64,000 nucleotides of DNA from the NCBI RefSeq assembly GCF_026965535.1, contig NZ_CP114039.1, positions 5,146,001 through 5,210,000 of the forward strand. The letters run 5' to 3'. Below the pieces are notes generated by a model. It was given only the letters and a program-made list of their open reading frames with translations. It made no database searches and was not told the origin of the DNA. Origin of the DNA: Corallococcus sp. NCRR. GTDB lineage: Bacteria; Myxococcota; Myxococcia; Myxococcales; Myxococcaceae. Position numbers and translations under genes: made by a program. Of this stretch, positions 12,701 to 18,700 are shown piece after piece. The first letter of the stretch is position 1. Every line of letters starts with the position of its first letter.

Positions 12701-15700
12701 CCACGAGCTGCTGCTTCCAGTACCCGAGGTGCGTCTCCAACGTCTCGCCCTGGAGCCACTGGCGCTGCCAGGTCGAGAAGTCCGCGTACTGCATCGGCAG
12801 TGGCGCGAGCGAGGGGCCGCGGCCCGCATGGAAGGCTTCGTAGAAGGCCACCAGCTCACGGACGAGGACGCCCATGGACCAGCCGTCGGAGACGATGTGA
12901 TGCATCGTCACCAGCAGCAGGTGCTCGTCCGCGCCCAGGCGCACGAGGGCGGTGCGAAGGAGCGGCCCGTCCTCCAGTTGGAATGGATGGCGGGCGTCCT
13001 CGGTGACGAGGCGTCGCGCTTCGGCTTCGCGCTGCGCCGCCGGCAGGGCGGACACGTCATGCAGCGGCAGGGTCCACGCGACTGGAGGGTGGATGGATTG
13101 GAGGGCCTGACCCTCGTGCTCGCGGAAGGTGGTGCGCAGGGCTTCGTGACGGGCGACGAGTGCCTCGAAGGCCCGGCGCAGGGACTCCACATCCACGTGG
13201 CCCTTCAAGCTCAGCGCGCTGAAGATGTTGTAGGACGCATCTCCCGGGGTGAGCTGATCCAGGAACCAGAGTCGCTGCTGCGCGAAGGAGAGGGGTGCGG
13301 TGGTGGCGCGCACCCTGGGAATGCTCGGAGGCGGCTGCACCGCGGAGGCGTGGGCGGCGTCGATGCGCAGGGCAAGGCCCGCCACGGTGGGGGCCTCGAA
13401 CAGCGCGCGCACGGGCAGCTCGCGCCGGAAGGTGGCGCGGACCCGGGACATGAGCTGGGTGGCCAACAGCGAGTGGCCACCGAGAGAGAAGAAGTCGTCG
13501 TGGATGCCCACGCGCTCCACGCGCAGGACCTGGGCGAAGACGTCCGCGAGCTTCTCCTCGGTGGGATTGCGCGGGCCGACGAAGTCCGCGAGCGGCGAGG
13601 CGTCCGGGACGGGAAGGGCCTTGCGGTCCACCTTCCCGTTGGAAGTCAGGGGCAGTGCCGCCAGGGGGACGAAGGCGGAGGGCACCATGTACTCGGGCAG
13701 CCGCTCCTTGATGAACGTGCGCACCGCCGAGGTGTCCCACTGCTGGCCCTGGGCGGGCACGACGTAGGCGACGAGCCGCTTGTCACCGGGGACGTCCTCA
13801 CGGGCGAGGACGACGGCCTCGTGCACGGAGGCGTGAGCGAGGAGGGAGGCTTCGATTTCGCCCAACTCGATGCGGAAGCCGCGCACCTTCACCTGGAAGT
13901 CGAGCCGCTGGAGGTAGTCCAACTGGCCATCCGCTCGCCAGCGCACGACGTCACCGGTGCGGTAGAGGCGGGCACCCGGCGTGGAGGAGAAGGGGTGCGG
14001 GATGAAGCGCTCGGCGCTCAGCGCCGGCTGGCCCAGGTATCCCCAGGCGAGGCCTTCACTGGCGAGGAAGAGCTCACCGGGGACGCCCACGGGCACCGGC
14101 TGGAGTCGAGCGTCGAGGACGTAGGTGCGGGTGTTGGCGATGGGGCGGCCGATGGGAGGCCGCGTACCGTCGTCGTGCACGACAGGGGTGAAGGTGGCGA
14201 CGACGGTGCTCTCGGTGGGGCCGTAGTGGTTGAAGAGGGTGGCGGGGACTGAGGGCGGCGGACCGTGGTGGAGGGCGTCTCCGCCCGTCAGCAGGGCACG
14301 CAGGGCCATGGGGCGGGGCCACTCTTCACGCAGCACGGCCTCGGCCAGAGGCGTGGGCATGAAGCAGGTGGTGATGGCTTCGCGGGCCAGCCACTGAAGC
14401 AGAAGGGAGGGCTCGGCACGCACGGCGTCGGGAGGGACGACGAGGCTGGCGCCGGAGGCCAGCGAGGGCCACACCTCCCAGGTGGAAGCGTCGAAGGCGA
14501 CGCCCGCGGTGAGGGCGGTGGAGTCCTGGGGCGTCAGCGAGTAGGTGCGCTGGTGCCAGGAGACGAGGTTCATCAACGCGCGGTGGTGGACGGCGACGCC
14601 CTTGGGACGGCCGGTGCTGCCGGAGGTGTAGATGACGTAGGCCAGGTCCTCCGGGCCCACGGACGTCACCGGCAGCGGCTGCCGCGTTGCACCCGTCTCC
14701 ACCTCAAGCGAGAGGACGCGCGAAGAGAGGGAGGGCAGCGAGTCGCGCAGGTGCTGCTGGGTAAGGAGGACCGAAGCGCCGCAGTCCTCCAGCATGAAGG
14801 CCAGTCGCTCCGGCGGAACACCGGGCGCAATGGGGACGTAGGCGGCGCCCACCTTGAGGGTGGCCAGGAGGCCCGCCACCAGCTCCGGAGAACGCTCCGC
14901 GAGGACGGCGACGCGGCTGCCCCGGGCGACACCGGCCGCGTGCAACTGGACGGCTAGGCCATGCGCCCAGGCATCGAGTCCTGCGTAGGTGACGCTTCGC
15001 TCCCCCATGCGCACGGCGACAGCGTCCGGAGCGCGACGGGCGTGCTCCGCGACGACATGGTGGATGCAGGTGTCGCGGGGGAAGGCGACGTCCGTCTCAT
15101 TCCACTCGACGAGGAGCTGCTTGCGCTCCTCCGCCGTCATCACCTCCAGCGAGGACACACGCGCATCCGGCTGGGCAGCGAGAGAGGAGAGGAGGACGCC
15201 GAAGTGGCCCATGAGGCGCTGGGCGGTGGAGGCGTCGAAGAGGTCGGAGCTGTACTCGAGGAAGCCGGTGAGGCCCTGGGGCACCTCGAAGAGGGTGAGG
15301 GCCAAATCAAAGCGGGAGGAGTTGCCCTCCAGAGGAATGGGCTGGAAGGCCAGGCCCGGCACGCGCAGCGCTTCGGCGGGTGCGTTCTGCAGGACGAGCA
15401 TGACTTGAAAGAGAGGGCTGCGGCTCAAGTCGCGCGAGGGCTGGAGGACCTCCACCAGCTTCTCGAAGGGGACGTGCTGGTGCTCGTAGGCGGCGAGGGT
15501 GGTGGCCTTCACCTGGGAGAGCAACTGGCGGAAGGAGTCCTCCGGGCGCACGTGGGCGCGCAGGACGAGCGTATTGACGAAGAAGCCGATGAGGCTTTCG
15601 GCTTCGGCGTGGGTGCGGCCGGCGATGGGAGAGCCGACGGAGATGTCGTCCTGGCCGGAGTAGCGCGAAAGCAGCAACTGGAAGGCGGAGAGCAGCAGCA

Positions 15701-18700
15701 TGAAGGGCGTGGCGCCTTCACGCTGGGCGAGGCTTCGCAGGGAGTCCGTCAGCTGCGAGGGGAAGTGCACGGGCACCGTGGCGCCGCGGCGGGACTGCAC
15801 GGCCGGACGCGGACGGTCGGTGGGCAGCTCCAGCGCGGCGGGGGCACCGGCCAACTGGCGCTTCCAGTAGCCGAGCTGGGACTCCAGCGCTTCGCCCTGG
15901 AGCCACTGCCGCTGCCACACGGCGAAGTCCGCGTACTGCACCGGCAGCGGCGGCAGCGAAGGAGCCCGGCCGCCACTGAAGGACTCATAGAGGCTCGCCA
16001 GTTCGCGGATGAGGACGCCCATGGACCAACCGTCGGAGACGATGTGGTGCATCGTCACGAGGAGGACGTGCGTCTCCTCGGCCAGCCGCAGGAGCGAGGT
16101 GCGCAGCAGTGGCCCACGGACGAGGTTGAAGGGCTGCCGGGCCTCTCGGGTGGCTCGCCGCAGCGTCTCGGCGTCACGCGCGGACTCGTCCACTCCCGAC
16201 AGATCCTCCATGGGAAGGACCCACTCGGCCGGAGGATGGATGCGCTGGAAGGGCTGGCCCTCCTCTTCGAAGAAGGTGGTGCGCAGGGCTTCATGGCGCG
16301 CCACGAGCGCCTCGAACGCGCGGCGTAGGGCTTCCACGTCCAGTCGGCCCAGGAGGCGTAGTGTGACGGGGAGGTTGTAGGAGGCGTCGTCCGGCGCCAG
16401 TTGGTCCAGGAACCAGAGACGCTGCTGGGCGAAGGAGAGCGGCTGCGGGCCTTCGGTGCGCGTGCGCGTCAGGGAGGGCAGGCGCGTGCCGGTCGCGGCG
16501 CGCTGGAGGCGTTCAGCCAGTGCGGCGATGGTGGGGGCTTCGAAGAGGGCGCGGAGCGGCAGCTCCATGTCGAGCGCCACGCGCACGCGGGCCACCAGTT
16601 GCGTGGCGAGCAGGGAGTGTCCACCCAGCTCAAAGAAGTTGTCGGTGCGGCCCACGGTGGGGACGCGAAGCACTTCGCTCCAGAGCGCCGCGAGCTTCTC
16701 CTCCAGCGGAGTGGCTGGGGCCTCGTAGGCGTGTGACGCGCGGAGTGAGCCCGCATCCGGAGCGGGAAGGGCCTTGCGGTCCACCTTGCCGTTGGAGGTG
16801 AGCGGCAGCGCCTCCAAGGAGACGAAGGCGGCGGGCACCATGTACTCGGGCAGGTGCTGCTTCAGGTGGGCGCGCAGGGCCGTGACGTCGAGGGCTTCGC
16901 CGACGACGTAGGCGACGAGGCGCTTGTCGCCCGGAGCATCCTCGCGGGCGAGCACGACGGCGTCCTTCACGGCAGGGGCGGCGCGCAGGGTGTTCTCAAC
17001 TTCGCCCAGCTCGATGCGGAAGCCGCGGACCTTTACCTGGGCATCGATGCGGCCAACGAAGTCCAACTGGCCATCCGCGCGCCAGCGCACCACGTCGCCC
17101 GTGCGGTAGAGACGGGCGCCCGGAGTGGTGGAGAACGCGTCAGGGATGAATCGCTCTGCGGTGAGGCCCGGCCGTCCCGCGTACCCGCGCGCGACGCCCA
17201 CGCCACCGATGTGCAACTCACCGCGCACACCCACGGGCACCGGCTGCCCGTGCGGGTCCAGCACGTAGACGCATGCGTTCGCCAGCGGCTTGCCGATGGA
17301 AGGCACTTCTCCATCCGCCACCACCTCACCAAAGGTGGCGATGACGGTGGCTTCGGTGGGGCCGTAGGTATTGAGCAGGCGCCGTCCCGGAGCCCAGCGC
17401 GCGACGACGTCCGCGGGCAGGGCTTCGCCGCCGGAGATGACGGTGCGTACCTTGGGCAGGCCCTCGGAGGACGTGGCCGCCAGGGCCGCGGGGGTGAGGC
17501 TGACGACGCTCAGCTCCTGCTCACGCAGCAGCACGGGCAGAGGCGCGCCCGGCATCAGCTTCTCCAACGGGGCCAGCACCAGCGTGGCGCCGTTGCAGAG
17601 GGTGGTGAAAATCTCCTCCACGGAGAGGTCGAAGCTGAGGCTCGCGAACTGAAGCACCCGGCTGCCGGGGCCGATGCCGTACGCCACCGCTTCGTGGGTG
17701 ACGAGGTTGGCGACGCTGCGGTGCTCCACCGCCGTGCCCTTGGGCGTCCCGGTGCTGCCCGAGGTGTAGAGCAGGTACGCCATGTTCGCGGGCGTCACGC
17801 CTGTCACTGGCGCATCCGTTGGCTCCTGCGCCAGGGACTGGCGCTCCGTATCCAGGCAGAGGACGCGGGCATGCAGTGCTTCCGGGAAGCGGTCCACCAG
17901 GGGCTGCTGGGTGACGAGCACCTGGGCCTCGCTGTCCTCCAGCATGAAGGCCAGGCGCTCGCGCGGCAGCAGCGGATCCACGGGCACCCAGGCGCCACCG
18001 GCTTTCAGGATGCCGAGCAGGCCGATGACGACGTCGAGGGAGCGCTCAACACTGAGGGCGACGCGGACCTCCGGGCCCACGCCACGGCGGCGCAGGGCAT
18101 GGGCAAGCTGATTGGCGCGCGCGTCCAGTTGCGCGTACGTCAGCTGGGCCCCCTCGAAGACCGCGGCCACCGCGTCCGGAGCGCGGCGCACCTGCGCCTC
18201 GAAGAGCGAGTGCATGCACGCCTCGGGGAACGGCGCCCGCGTGGCGTTCCACTCCACCAGCATCTGCTGGCGCTCATCCCCCGCGAGCAACTGCAGCGAC
18301 GACACGCGCTGATCCGGCTTCGCGACGGCTTCCTGCAGGAGCACGCGCAGGTGCTCGGCCATGCGAGCGGCGGTGGAGGCGGTGAAGATGTCGGTGGTGT
18401 ATTCGAGATAGCCCTTGAGGCCGGCATCCGTCTCCAGCACCTGGAGGGTGAGGTCGAACTTGGCGGAGAAGGTATCGAGCTCCAGGGCTTCCAGCTTGAC
18501 GCCCTCGACGGTGGCGGCGCCGCGGAAGGAGGCCTGGTAGGTGAGCATCACCTGGAAGAAGGGAGTGCGCCCCGGGATGCGCTCGGGCTTCAACTCCTCC
18601 ACGAGTCGCTCGATGGGAAGCTCCTGGTGCTCCTGGGCACCGAGCACCGTCTCCCGCACCTGACGCAGCAGGGTGCGGAATGAAGCCGTGCCAGTCACGC

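Noticed and set aside
10160-13299. Cyclisation (Cy) domain expected if the DLFNNALTYK domains load cysteine for thiazoline formation
   Set aside because: All condensation domains keep HHxxxDG, not the DxxxxD motif of Cy domains.
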